A stretch of DNA of 64,000 bases. Source: Psychroserpens jangbogonensis. Its GTDB lineage: Bacteria > Bacteroidota > Bacteroidia > Flavobacteriales > Flavobacteriaceae. The stretch lies in the NCBI RefSeq assembly GCF_000797465.1, contig NZ_JSWG01000007.1, positions 1-64,000 on the forward strand, written 5' to 3'. The first letter of the stretch is position 1. Each line of letters starts with the position of its first letter. The notes below the pieces were generated by a model, which saw nothing but the letters and a program-made list of their open reading frames with translations, was not told the origin of the DNA and made no database searches. The position numbers and the translations under genes were made by a program. Below, one piece after another: positions 29,456-38,044 of this stretch.

Positions 29456-32238
29456 CTAAGTTTATCTTTTAAGAACTCACCAGTAATAGAGTTTTTGTTT
29501 TTAGCTATGTCTTCTGGAGTTCCTTGTGCAATTAATTGTCCACCACGCTCTCCACCTTCAGGGCCTAAATCAATTACATAATCTGCACATTTTATGAGAT
29601 CTATATTGTGTTCAATAACAATGATTGAATGTCCTTTTTTGATTAATGCTTGAAACGACTTTAGCAATTTTTTGATATCATGAAAGTGTAAACCAGTTGT
29701 AGGCTCATCAAATATAAATAACGCGTTAACGCTTTTAGATCCTTTACCTAGGAAGGATGCCAATTTAATTCGTTGTGCCTCACCACCAGAAAGGGTAGAA
29801 GAACTCTGACCTAAAGTCACATAGCCTAAGCCAACATCTTGCAAAGGTTGTAATTTACCTTGAATTTTAGTCTGATCGTTTTCGGCAAAAAACGCAATAG
29901 CATCATCAATAGTAAGGTTTAGGATATCATCAATGGATTTGCCATTAAAAACAACTTCTAAGACCTCTTTCTTAAAACGCTTGCCATTACAGGTTTCACA
30001 GGTAAGATGTACATCTGCCATGAATTGCATTTCAATTGTAACTTGACCTTCACCTTTGCACGTTTCACATCGTCCACCATCAACATTAAAACTAAAATGT
30101 TTCGCTTGATAATTTCTGATTTTACTTAACTTTTGACTAGCATATAATGCTCTTATATCATCATAAGCTTTTATGTACGTAACAGGATTAGAACGTGATG
30201 ATCGTCCAATAGGGTTTTGATCAACAAATTCAATGTGTTTTATATTACTAAAATTCCCTTTTAATTCCGTAAACTGTCCAGGTTTGTCTCCAAAATCGGT
30301 TAGCTTCTTCTGTAAAGCTGGAAATAATATTTTCTTAACCAATGTACTTTTTCCACTTCCAGAAACGCCTGTAATTACAGTTAACATTTCTAAAGGAAAA
30401 GTGACATCAATATTTTGAAGATTGTTTTCTCTAGCGCCTAAAACATCAACATGATATTTTGAAGACCTTCGCTTTTTTGGGACTTCAATTTCTAATTGAC
30501 CGTTAAGGTATTTTGCGGTTAAAGATTCTGAAGCCAAAATATCTTTAAAGGTTCCTGTAGCAACAACTTCGCCACCAAACGTTCCTGCTTCTGGTCCAAT
30601 ATCAATAATTTCATCTGCAGCTTGCATAATATCTTCATCATGCTCAACCACAATAACAGTATTTCCTAAATCACGTAATTCTTGTAATACTTTAATTAGT
30701 TTTTGTGTGTCTTTCGGGTGCAAACCTATACTCGGTTCATCTAGAATATACATGGAACCAACTAAGCTACTTCCTAGAGAAGTTGCTAAATTAATACGCT
30801 GACTTTCACCACCAGATAAAGAATTTGATTTTCTATTTAAAGTTAAATAGTCTAATCCTACATTAGAAAGAAAAGATAGCCTATTAGATATTTCTTTTAG
30901 TAAGCGATTTGCAATTGTAGTATCATGGTCATTAAGCTCTACTTGTTTAAAGAAATTTACTAATTTATCTAAAGGCATTTCAACCAAATCAGTAATAGTA
31001 GTATTACCAATTTTGATATAGTTAGCTTCTGAACGAAGTCGTTTTCCATGACATACACTACATTTTGTTTTTCCTCTATAACGAGAAAGCATCACACGAT
31101 TTTGAATCTTATATGCTTTAGATTCTAATTCAGAAAAGAAAGAATTTAAGCCTTCAAAATATTGGTTTCCATCCCAAACGAGTTGTTTTTGTTCTGGTGT
31201 TAACTCGAAATAAGGTTTGTGTATAGGGAAATCGAACTTATGTGAATTATTAACCAATTGATCTCTGTATGCGCTCATGCTTTCACCTCTCCAAGAAAAA
31301 ATAGCATTGTCATAGATGGATAAACCAGTATTAGGAATGACTAAATCTTCATCAATACCAATAATATCTCCGTAACCTTCACATTTTGGACAAGCTCCAT
31401 AAGGATTATTAAAACTAAAAAGATGCACATTTGGTTCTAAAAATGTCATCCCATCTAATTCAAACTTATTATTAAATTCAACTCGCTCTTGAGTAGAAAG
31501 TGTTTCAATAATGCAAGTACCTTTGCCTTCAAAGAATGAGGTTTCAATAGCATCAGCTAATCGATTATAAAAATCATCTTCATGTTTTACAACAATACGG
31601 TCAACAACTAGAAAGATGTCCTTTTTTAGTTTCTTTTCAACGGCCTCATCAATTCTTAAGACCTTTTCTTTATGTTGAATTCTAGCATAACCTTGCTGTT
31701 TCAAAACATTAAGTTTGTCTTCCATCGTTCGGCCTTCTTCCAGTATAATAGGAGAGAGGAGCAGTAATTTTTCACGATCATCAAACGATTTCACCAAATC
31801 TAAAACATCTTTAGTGCGATGTTTTTTTACTAAATCTCCAGAAACAGGAGAATATGTCTTTCCAATTCTTGCAAACAAAAGTTTTAAATAATCATATATT
31901 TCAGTAGATGTGCCAACTGTAGATCTTGGATTTGTAGAATTAACTTTTTGTTCAATGGCAATTGCTGGAGCAATGCCTTTTATAAAATCAACTTTTGGTT
32001 TATTAAGTCGCCCTAAAAACTGTCTTGCATAACTTGAAAGGCTTTCGACATAACGTCTTTGGCCTTCTGCATACAAGGTGTCGAATGCTAAACTAGACTT
32101 TCCAGAACCAGATAAACCGGTAATTACAACCAATTTTTGTCTTGGGATAACAACATCAATATTTTTTAGATTGTGCAATCTAGCACCTTTAATGATGATA
32201 TTTTCTTTTGGATTAACGTCTAAAATGTTAGTATTCAT
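29452..32238 (-). CDS. uvrA: Excinuclease ABC subunit A
   Basis: 928 residues from ATG 32238, close to the usual ~940. The first Walker A is GLSGSGKSSLAFDTLYAEG (41 onward), with the family motif RRYVESLSSYARQFLG. CPKC and CSVCHGKR zinc-binding pairs lie in the insertion domains; the first ABC signature NSLSGGESQRINLATSLG is followed by LDEPSIGLHP. The second half has GVSGSGKSTLV, the zinc finger CETCKGEG and CETCNGKRF, and STLSGGEAQRIKLASFLG. UvrA2 detects bulky DNA lesions and loads UvrB in nucleotide excision repair. It is a single gene with its own promoter, and all key residues are present. Confidence 0.97.
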   Translation of the reverse strand: MNTNILDVNPKENIIIKGARLHNLKNIDVVIPRQKLVVITGLSGSGKSSLAFDTLYAEGQRRYVESLSSYARQFLGRLNKPKVDFIKGIAPAIAIEQKVNSTNPRSTVGTSTEIYDYLKLLFARIGKTYSPVSGDLVKKHRTKDVLDLVKSFDDREKLLLLSPIILEEGRTMEDKLNVLKQQGYARIQHKEKVLRIDEAVEKKLKKDIFLVVDRIVVKHEDDFYNRLADAIETSFFEGKGTCIIETLSTQERVEFNNKFELDGMTFLEPNVHLFSFNNPYGACPKCEGYGDIIGIDEDLVIPNTGLSIYDNAIFSWRGESMSAYRDQLVNNSHKFDFPIHKPYFELTPEQKQLVWDGNQYFEGLNSFFSELESKAYKIQNRVMLSRYRGKTKCSVCHGKRLRSEANYIKIGNTTITDLVEMPLDKLVNFFKQVELNDHDTTIANRLLKEISNRLSFLSNVGLDYLTLNRKSNSLSGGESQRINLATSLGSSLVGSMYILDEPSIGLHPKDTQKLIKVLQELRDLGNTVIVVEHDEDIMQAADEIIDIGPEAGTFGGEVVATGTFKDILASESLTAKYLNGQLEIEVPKKRRSSKYHVDVLGARENNLQNIDVTFPLEMLTVITGVSGSGKSTLVKKILFPALQKKLTDFGDKPGQFTELKGNFSNIKHIEFVDQNPIGRSSRSNPVTYIKAYDDIRALYASQKLSKIRNYQAKHFSFNVDGGRCETCKGEGQVTIEMQFMADVHLTCETCNGKRFKKEVLEVVFNGKSIDDILNLTIDDAIAFFAENDQTKIQGKLQPLQDVGLGYVTLGQSSSTLSGGEAQRIKLASFLGKGSKSVNALFIFDEPTTGLHFHDIKKLLKSFQALIKKGHSIIVIEHNIDLIKCADYVIDLGPEGGERGGQLIAQGTPEDIAKNKNSITGEFLKDKLS

Positions 32239-32263
32239 AGGAGTTTGCGCAAATTAAGATGTG

Positions 32264-32271
32264 CAAAGATA
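32264..32271 (-). promoter_or_regulatory. -7 box of uvrA
   Basis: TATCTTTG on the minus strand, an exact and typical flavobacterial -7 box, 25 bases before the uvrA ATG. The -33 element is not at consensus spacing. No LexA-like palindrome was noticed. Confidence 0.55.
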
Positions 32272-32337
32272 CTACAAGTATTTCATCAAATAAAATGGAT
32301 TATTATAGATTAAAATGTTAAAGTTTGGTGCTTTTTT

Positions 32338-32369
32338 TTGGAATTTCGGAATGATTGTTGTTATATTTG
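32338..32369 (+). promoter_or_regulatory. Promoter of the sigma-factor gene
   Basis: TTG (32338-32340), 21 bases, TATATTTG (32362-32369). Both elements fit the Bacteroidota housekeeping consensus. The leader to the ATG at 32463 is about 85-90 bases. Confidence 0.5.
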
Positions 32370-32462
32370 GTTTCATAACACATTAAAACAGAGAAGCCTA
32401 TTTCATAATATTACTTTATAAAGTTTAACCCCAAGCTAAGATTTATTCTTTGCAATAAAGTA

Positions 32463-33053
32463 ATGATTATGAGACACGAACTTATCACGGACGCTGTTTT
32501 AGTTAGAAACTACATGGATGGAGATGAAAATGCTCTATCAGTTCTAATTCACAGACACAAACAAAGAATTTACAGTTTTATCTATTCGAAAGTTTTTGAT
32601 AGAGACATTACTGAAGATATTTTTCAGGATGCTTTTATTAAGGTCATTAAGAATTTAAAACTGGGCAAGTACAATGAGGAAGGTAAATTTTTACCTTGGG
32701 TCATGCGTATTTCCCATAACCTTGTCATAGACCATTTTAGAAAAAACAATAGAATGCCAAAATTTGACAATTCTGGTGAGTTCAGTATTTTCTCTGTTCT
32801 TGGCGACAATGCTTTAAATGCAGAAAAGCAAATCATAAAAGATCAGGTAGAATGCGACTTACGTAGAATTATTGAAGAACTTCCAGAAGATCAAAAAGAG
32901 GTGTTAATGATGCGTATGTATAAGGATATGAGCTTTAAGGAGATTTCTGAAAGAACAGGAGTAAGTATCAATACTGCTTTAGGTAGAATGCGTTATGCGC
33001 TCATTAATTTAAGGAAGGTAATTGATAAAAATAATATCATTTTAACAAATTGA
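32463..33053 (+). CDS. RNA polymerase sigma factor, ECF-like sigma-70 family
   Basis: 196 residues from ATG 32463. Region 2 (~20-95) includes DITEDIFQDAFIKVIKNL and the -10-recognition helix with FLPWVMRISHNLVIDHFRK; region 4 (~135-190) includes LPEDQKEVLMMRMYKDMSFK and the helix-turn-helix ISERTGVSINTALGRMRYAL. There is no region 1.1 or 3, as in ECF factors. No anti-sigma gene with a membrane span lies next to it; instead a 47-residue ORF follows 57 bases downstream. Its regulon and signal are unknown. Confidence 0.92.
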   Translation: MIMRHELITDAVLVRNYMDGDENALSVLIHRHKQRIYSFIYSKVFDRDITEDIFQDAFIKVIKNLKLGKYNEEGKFLPWVMRISHNLVIDHFRKNNRMPKFDNSGEFSIFSVLGDNALNAEKQIIKDQVECDLRRIIEELPEDQKEVLMMRMYKDMSFKEISERTGVSINTALGRMRYALINLRKVIDKNNIILTN

Positions 33054-33110
33054 TACAATAAGTAAAGTTTTCTTGCGTTTAAAGGATTATAATAAACTAA
33101 AAAACGTAAA

Positions 33111-33254
33111 ATGGCAAAACTTTACTCAGAATGTCCCCAAAAAAAAGACAACCTTAACCCAAAAAAAGAAACAGTAGATTTTCTTTTAAATTATTCTAAG
33201 GCTTTAAGTGTTATTCATTATAATGATTTGAAGTTTGAAGCACTTCAAAACTAA
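33111..33254 (+). CDS. Short ORF (47 residues) downstream of the sigma factor
   Basis: ATG 33111 to TAA 33252-33254, lying between the sigma gene and a strong terminator. The product starts MAKLYSECPQKKDNLNPKKE and continues with VDFLLNYSKALSVIHY; it is soluble, with a single Cys and a helix-prone centre. Third positions and amino-acid makeup look like real coding sequence, and the ORF fills the space up to the terminator. I recall similar tiny proteins beside this sigma factor in other flavobacteria, but cannot verify that here. It could be a small regulator of the sigma factor; this is inference. Confidence 0.65.
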   Translation: MAKLYSECPQKKDNLNPKKETVDFLLNYSKALSVIHYNDLKFEALQN

Positions 33255-33260
33255 ATTTTG

Positions 33261-33294
33261 AAAAGTCCTGATTCGTTAGTCGTCAGGACTTTTT
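33261..33294. terminator. Bidirectional terminator between the short ORF and nth
   Basis: AGTCCTGA/TCAGGACT stem (33264-33271, 33283-33290), 11-base loop, A run before and T run after. It serves the sigma/short-ORF unit and, on the other strand, overlaps the end of nth. Confidence 0.88.
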
Positions 33295-33942
33295 ATTTTT
33301 ATAGTATTCATTTAATACTGAAGTTCTACCAATAGTCTTGGTAATTATATCTTTTTCCATATCCCAACCTCTTGCAGGCGAATATTGTCGTCCGTACCAA
33401 ATAATTTGAAGGTGCAGATCATTCCACAATTCTTCTGGAAATAATCGTTTAGCATCTTTTTCTGTTTGCACTACATTTTTTCCGTTAGTCAAATTCCATC
33501 GATACATTAATCTGTGAATATGGGTATCTACTGGAAATGCAGGAATACCAAATGCTTGAGATAATACCACTGCAGCAGTTTTATGTCCAACAGCAGGCAA
33601 CTCTTCTAAGGCTTCGTAGGTTTTAGGAACTTCTCCATTGTGTTTATCTATTAATATATGAGATAAGCCAAAAATGCCTTTACTCTTCATTGGTGACAGA
33701 CCAACAGGTTTGATAATCTCTCTTATTTCTTCAACAGAAAGCTTAATCATATCATAAGGGTTATCGGCTTTTGCAAAAAGAAGTGGTGTGATTTTATTCA
33801 CACGAACATCTGTACTTTGAGCAGACATTAATACGGCAATTAATAAGGTGTAAGGATCTTTATGTTCTAGAGGTACTGGTATAGTTGGATATAATTCTTT
33901 TAACGTATTAATAACAAAATCCACCTTTTCTTGCTTGGTCAT
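33283..33942 (-). CDS. nth: Endonuclease III-type DNA glycosylase/AP lyase lacking the iron-sulfur cluster
   Basis: 219 residues from ATG 33942 (MTKQEKVDFV); the upstream in-frame TTG at 33975 would run into the divergent promoter. The helix-hairpin-helix ELPAVGHKTAAVVL carries the catalytic Lys121, and Asp139 is in FPVDTHIHRL. LMSAQSTDVRVNK matches the family's base-flipping region. The C-terminal segment that normally holds four Cys ligands of a [4Fe-4S] cluster reads WYGRQYSPARGWDMEKDI here and has no Cys at all. It probably removes oxidised pyrimidines and cuts AP sites without a cluster. Confidence 0.92.
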   Translation of the reverse strand: MTKQEKVDFVINTLKELYPTIPVPLEHKDPYTLLIAVLMSAQSTDVRVNKITPLLFAKADNPYDMIKLSVEEIREIIKPVGLSPMKSKGIFGLSHILIDKHNGEVPKTYEALEELPAVGHKTAAVVLSQAFGIPAFPVDTHIHRLMYRWNLTNGKNVVQTEKDAKRLFPEELWNDLHLQIIWYGRQYSPARGWDMEKDIITKTIGRTSVLNEYYKNKKS

Positions 33943-33963
33943 AAGTCGTATTTTTACAGAAAC

Positions 33964-33971
33964 CAAAGTTA
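33964..33971 (-). promoter_or_regulatory. -7 box of nth
   Basis: TAACTTTG on the minus strand matches TAnnTTTG, 21 bases before the nth ATG and partly overlapping the region just before bcp. Any -33 element would lie inside the bcp coding sequence. Confidence 0.4.
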
Positions 33972-33977
33972 GCAATT

Positions 33978-34433
33978 ATGACACAATTAAAAGCAGGAGA
34001 TAATGCTCCAAATTTTTCGGCAAAAGATGAACAAGGAAACACGATTTCTTTGGCTGACTATAAAGGAAAAAAAATAGTTGTTTTCTTTTATCCTAAAGCC
34101 AGCACACCAGGTTGTACAGTTGAAGCATGTGATTTAAATGATAATTACGAGCGTTTTCAAGCACAAGGCTATGAAATTTTAGGAGTAAGTGCAGATAGTG
34201 CCAAAAGACAATCTAATTTTAAGAACAAATACGGTTTTCAATACCCATTATTAGCTGATGAAGATAAAGCTGTAATTGAGGCATTTGGAGTTTGGGGACC
34301 AAAAAAGTTTATGGGAAAAGAATATGATGGCATCCATAGAACAACATTTATTATTGATGAAAATGGCGTTATAGAAAATGTTATTTCAAAAGTAAAAACT
34401 AAAGATCATACAGCTCAGATTTTAACCGATTAG
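33978..34433 (+). CDS. bcp: Thiol peroxidase of the Bcp/PrxQ class
   Basis: 151 residues from ATG 33978. A thioredoxin fold with peroxidatic Cys46 in PKASTPGCTVEACDL and resolving Cys51, the PrxQ spacing of five residues. TTFIIDENGVIENVISKVKT forms the last strands. It reduces hydrogen peroxide and organic hydroperoxides with electrons from thioredoxin. No signal peptide, so cytoplasmic. It is divergent from nth, with 35 bases between the two start codons; a DNA-repair and antioxidant pair of this kind might be co-regulated. Confidence 0.95.
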   Translation: MTQLKAGDNAPNFSAKDEQGNTISLADYKGKKIVVFFYPKASTPGCTVEACDLNDNYERFQAQGYEILGVSADSAKRQSNFKNKYGFQYPLLADEDKAVIEAFGVWGPKKFMGKEYDGIHRTTFIIDENGVIENVISKVKTKDHTAQILTD

Positions 34434-34462
34434 TATGCTCTTTAATTTAAGTGTTAAGCAAT

Positions 34463-34497
34463 AAAAAAACCGCATGATATTCATGCGGTTTTTTTAT
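34463..34497. terminator. Bidirectional terminator after bcp
   Basis: ACCGCATGA/TCATGCGGT stem with a TAT loop, preceded by seven A and followed by seven T. It serves bcp and the convergent 34517-35968 gene. Confidence 0.93.
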
Positions 34498-34516
34498 ATG
34501 ATTATTTAAGACTTAT

Positions 34517-35968
34517 TTAGTCTCCTAAATAAACTTGTTCAGTTTCACATCCAAAGAGGCTCTTTTCTTTTATTAATTTAGCAACTCCTTCAGGTAACAT
34601 AGCTTCCCATTCGTCATTCCCATCGGCAATCATTTTTAAAACAGTTCTTGAGAAAATAGTTAAGATAGATTCATCAAAATCAGTAATATCAACTACTTTT
34701 CCGTTGTATTTAAAGAACTTATAGAGTTCTTTCATTCTTGGGTGTACTTTTAGGTTTTCACTTGTTGTTATGGTGTTATCATCATTTTGCATAGGATATA
34801 AGTAGACTCTTAAATCTTTGAAAAACAATTTCCCAAAGGCTTCTAAGATTCCTCCACTTAAATGACGATAATATTTCTCATCAAAAATATCAACGAGATT
34901 GTTAACTCCCATAGCTAATCCCATTCTAGCTTTTGTATATTGAGAGAAGTATTCAACAAGTTTATAATATTCTTGAAAATTAGAAATCAAAACTGTCTGA
35001 CCAAGAGAACAAAGCAATTTAGCTCTATCCATAAAATCTTGTTCATCAATTTCACCTTCAGCTCTAAGGTTAGATAAAGTGACTTCAAAGATAACTTGTG
35101 TTTTCTCTACATCAACTTTATTTTCCTTAATAAACATGTCATAAGATTTCTTATACATGTCCATATTTACTTTAGTAACTGGTCTAAAACTACCACGTAG
35201 AGTTAAAATGTTTTTCTTGTATAGAACTTTAGCAGGTAATACATTGTTTCCATCAGGAGCAAACATGACAGCATCGGTCATTCCGTTTTTAACCAGTTGT
35301 AAACTCATTAAACGGTTATCTACATCTTTAAAAACAGGGCCAGCAAAATTGATTGTATCAATTTCGATTTGATCTTTATCTAAATGATCGTATAGGTAAC
35401 GAAGTAATTTTTTTGGTTCATTGTATTTATAGAAAGCACCATAAATTAGATTGGTGCCCAAAATACCAAGTGTTTCCTGCTGTAATCTTGCATCTGTTTC
35501 TTTAAAACGTAAGTGTAATACAATCTCATTGTAGCCTTGATTAGCATCAACTTGATACTTAATTCCTACCCAACCATGTCCTTTATATTTTTTCGCAAAA
35601 TCAATTGTTGCTACTGTATTTGCATAAGTAAAGAACATTTTATTTGGATGCTCTTCTCTGGAAAGTCGTTCTTCAACTAAGTTGATTTCATGATCTAGCA
35701 TTTTACGCAAACGCGCTTCGGTAACATAACGCTTATCATTTTCAATACCATAAATGGCATCACTAAAGGCTTTGTCATAGGCTGACATTGCTTTTGCAAT
35801 TGTACCAGAAGCTCCACCAGCTCTAAAGAACTGACGAACAGTTTCTTGACCTGCTCCGATTTCAGCAAATGTTCCGTAGATGTTCTCGTTTAGATTAATT
35901 CGTAAACATTTGGTCTGTAACGAAGGAATCTGATCAAACTCTCTATCTCCTTTTAAGGTTATCTCCAT
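34517..35968 (-). CDS. Conserved Bacteroidota protein of unknown function
   Basis: 483 residues from ATG 35968 (MEITLKGDREFDQIPSLQTK). No signal peptide, no membrane helix, and a globular charged composition. Conserved-looking blocks include GTFAEIGAGQETVRQFFRAG, FTYANTVATIDF, YKGHGWVGIKYQ, LQQETLGILGTNLIYGAFYK and MSLQLVKNGMTDAVMFAPDG. I recall relatives labelled TonB-dependent receptor or nicotinate-nucleotide adenylyltransferase in public annotations. The first is contradicted by the lack of a signal peptide and barrel, and for the second I see no clear HxGH-type nucleotidyl-transferase motif. It stands alone between two terminator/promoter regions. Confidence 0.85.
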   Translation of the reverse strand: MEITLKGDREFDQIPSLQTKCLRINLNENIYGTFAEIGAGQETVRQFFRAGGASGTIAKAMSAYDKAFSDAIYGIENDKRYVTEARLRKMLDHEINLVEERLSREEHPNKMFFTYANTVATIDFAKKYKGHGWVGIKYQVDANQGYNEIVLHLRFKETDARLQQETLGILGTNLIYGAFYKYNEPKKLLRYLYDHLDKDQIEIDTINFAGPVFKDVDNRLMSLQLVKNGMTDAVMFAPDGNNVLPAKVLYKKNILTLRGSFRPVTKVNMDMYKKSYDMFIKENKVDVEKTQVIFEVTLSNLRAEGEIDEQDFMDRAKLLCSLGQTVLISNFQEYYKLVEYFSQYTKARMGLAMGVNNLVDIFDEKYYRHLSGGILEAFGKLFFKDLRVYLYPMQNDDNTITTSENLKVHPRMKELYKFFKYNGKVVDITDFDESILTIFSRTVLKMIADGNDEWEAMLPEGVAKLIKEKSLFGCETEQVYLGD

Positions 35969-36037
35969 GTTTTAGTCTGGGTTTTGTCAACTTCACAAAG
36001 GTATTAAAATAGGAGGTATAACTAAAAAAATTAGTTT

Positions 36038-36045
36038 TATTTTTG
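36038..36045 (+). promoter_or_regulatory. -7 box of the MBL-fold/HAD unit
   Basis: TATTTTTG, an exact TAnnTTTG match, 18 bases before the TTG start at 36063. No good -33 element. Confidence 0.45.
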
Positions 36046-36062
36046 CTTTAAATTAACTCACA

Positions 36063-36824
36063 TTGAAAATTACGTTTTTAGGCACAGGTACTTCACAAGG
36101 AATTCCAGTTATTGGAAGTGATCATCCTGTGTGTTTAAGTATTAATCCTAAAGACAAAAGACTGAGAGTGTCAATCTTAGTCGAATGGAATGATTTTACT
36201 TATGTTGTAGATTGCGGACCAGATTTTAGACAGCAAATGCTTAAAGCTAATTGTAACAAAATTGATGGCATTGTTTTTACACATGAGCATGCTGATCATA
36301 CTGCTGGATTAGATGATATACGGCCTTTTTACTTTAGACAAGGTGATATTCCGTTCTATGCACATAAACGTGTCTTAGAGCAATTGGAGAAGCGTTTTGA
36401 ATACATCTTTACTACTAAAGATAAATATCCAGGTGTTCCTAGTGTCATTCAGAACGAAATTAAAAATGAGCCTTTCAAACTTGGTGATTTAGAAGTGATC
36501 CCAATTAATGGCTACCATCATAAATTGCAAGTCTTCGGATTTCGTTTTGAGGATTTTGCATATTTAACAGATATGAAAACTGTTGCAGATGAAGAAATTG
36601 AAAAATTGAAAGGAGTAAAAGTATTAGTGGTAAACGCACTAAGGGAAAAAGAACATTTATCACATTTTAATATTGCTGAAGCATTGGCATTCATTGAAAA
36701 AGTACAACCTGAAAAGGCTTATTTAACACATATTAGTCATTACTTAGGTTTTCATGACGAGACACAACAAAAACTGCCTAAAAACGTTTTTTTGGCATAC
36801 GATAACTTACAATTAGAACTTTAA
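36063..36824 (+). CDS. MBL-fold metallo-hydrolase (PhnP-like)
   Basis: 253 residues. The start is TTG 36063 (LKITFLGTGTSQG read as Met): an in-frame TAA at 36054 excludes an upstream start, and the family strand KITFLGTGTSQGIP begins right there. The metal motif is FTHEHADHTAGLDD (HxHxDH), with further ligands in the NGYHHK and LTHISHY segments. Relatives include PhnP phosphodiesterases; the substrate here is unknown. Two genes follow at spacings of 9 and 17 bases, forming one unit. Confidence 0.88.
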   Translation: MKITFLGTGTSQGIPVIGSDHPVCLSINPKDKRLRVSILVEWNDFTYVVDCGPDFRQQMLKANCNKIDGIVFTHEHADHTAGLDDIRPFYFRQGDIPFYAHKRVLEQLEKRFEYIFTTKDKYPGVPSVIQNEIKNEPFKLGDLEVIPINGYHHKLQVFGFRFEDFAYLTDMKTVADEEIEKLKGVKVLVVNALREKEHLSHFNIAEALAFIEKVQPEKAYLTHISHYLGFHDETQQKLPKNVFLAYDNLQLEL

Positions 36825-36833
36825 ACACTGACT

Positions 36834-37349
36834 ATGAAACAAAGATTTTTCATGTACCTATTCATTTTCACTTTATTATTAGTGATTTTTCAATTTGTAA
36901 ACTCTAAAAATATTATTGAAGGCTATGATCAAAAGCTTACCAATTATGTAGAGGCAAATACAAAACTAAAAGATTCAATTAGAATCATGCAAGATGATAT
37001 GGTTTCTGATTTGTATGTGTTCAAGTTTGATACCAATGAAGACGCTATGGTGTATTGGGAGGAGCAAGGCTATAGAATTTCGGAGTTTGTACCTTTCATA
37101 GAAGATGAGTTAATGAATCTCAATATTTATGATACCGAAGATCATCCTCTGGTGCCTTATGCTTCAATGTCAGGTCAAAAAATGTTAATTGATCAAATAC
37201 GAATGCTAAATCATAAATGGATTATTGCCAGTTTTACAGATGGTAAATATTGGGGAGAAATGCTTTTGTCTTATGAGATAGAAACTATTGAAGGTCAAAA
37301 AGAACTTAAGTTTAAAATTATAGAATCGTCTTTATATAGACCTAGATAA
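36834..37349 (+). CDS. Membrane-anchored protein of unknown function
   Basis: 171 residues from ATG 36834. One N-terminal hydrophobic helix (FFMYLFIFTLLLVIFQFV) precedes a short coiled-coil-prone segment (YDQKLTNYVEANTKLKDSIR) and a soluble domain of ~120 residues with WIIASFTDGKYWGEMLLSYE. The last part probably faces the periplasm. No recognised domain or catalytic signature. It lies 9 bases after the MBL-fold gene and 17 before the HAD gene, so it is probably part of the same unit. Confidence 0.78.
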   Translation: MKQRFFMYLFIFTLLLVIFQFVNSKNIIEGYDQKLTNYVEANTKLKDSIRIMQDDMVSDLYVFKFDTNEDAMVYWEEQGYRISEFVPFIEDELMNLNIYDTEDHPLVPYASMSGQKMLIDQIRMLNHKWIIASFTDGKYWGEMLLSYEIETIEGQKELKFKIIESSLYRPR

Positions 37350-37366
37350 TCTTAATATAATAACTA

Positions 37367-38038
37367 ATGAATCTAATCGTATTTGACATTGATGATACAC
37401 TAACTAAAAGTGAATACCAACATCAATTTGCTTATGTAAATACGATGAAAGAATTCGGAATCTCAGCGATAAATCAAAATTGGAAGGACTATCTGCATCA
37501 TACTGATAGCTATATTCTAAAAGAAAATTATGAAAATAATTTAGAAGACAATTTTGAGTTTTCATTTATCGATGATTTTGAAACACGAATGACTGAGTTA
37601 ATTTTAGAATTAGATGCTGTTTCTGAAGTTCATGGAGCTCAAAATATAATAAATGATCTTAATAAAAATCCTAATTACGCATTGACATTCGCAACAGGAT
37701 CATTGCTTAAGCCTGCTTTCGTAAAGCTAGATCAAGCAGGTATTAATTACAATAAAAGCCTTGTAATAGGTTCAAATAAAATCTTCGAGAGAGAAGGTAT
37801 AGTTGCCGAAGCCATTCAAAAGGCTAAGGCTTTTTATAAAGTCGACACGTTTGATAATATTATTTCTGTTGGCGATGGTCTTTGGGATTTAATAACGGCT
37901 AGGAATCTTGATGTTCACTTTATTGGAATTGGAATGAAAAACTATCAAGATTTTAAGAAAGAACATATTAAACTCCACATTAAAGACTGGAATAATTTCA
38001 ATTTAAAGGATGCTGAAGATGTGTTTTTTAGAAATTAA
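37367..38038 (+). CDS. HAD-superfamily hydrolase
   Basis: 223 residues from ATG 37367. HAD motif I is VFDIDDTLTKSE (nucleophile Asp7, acid/base Asp9), the motif II Ser/Thr is in FATGSLLKP, the motif III region is near FVKLDQAGINY, and motif IV is ISVGDGLWDLITA. A helical cap sits between motifs I and II. It is probably a small-molecule phosphatase or phosphoglycolate phosphatase-like enzyme; the substrate is unknown. It ends 6 bases before the convergent esterase gene. Confidence 0.88.
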   Translation: MNLIVFDIDDTLTKSEYQHQFAYVNTMKEFGISAINQNWKDYLHHTDSYILKENYENNLEDNFEFSFIDDFETRMTELILELDAVSEVHGAQNIINDLNKNPNYALTFATGSLLKPAFVKLDQAGINYNKSLVIGSNKIFEREGIVAEAIQKAKAFYKVDTFDNIISVGDGLWDLITARNLDVHFIGIGMKNYQDFKKEHIKLHIKDWNNFNLKDAEDVFFRN

Positions 38039-38044
38039 AAAAAT

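Noticed and set aside
34517-35968. TonB-dependent receptor
   Set aside because: No signal peptide, plug domain or barrel strands.
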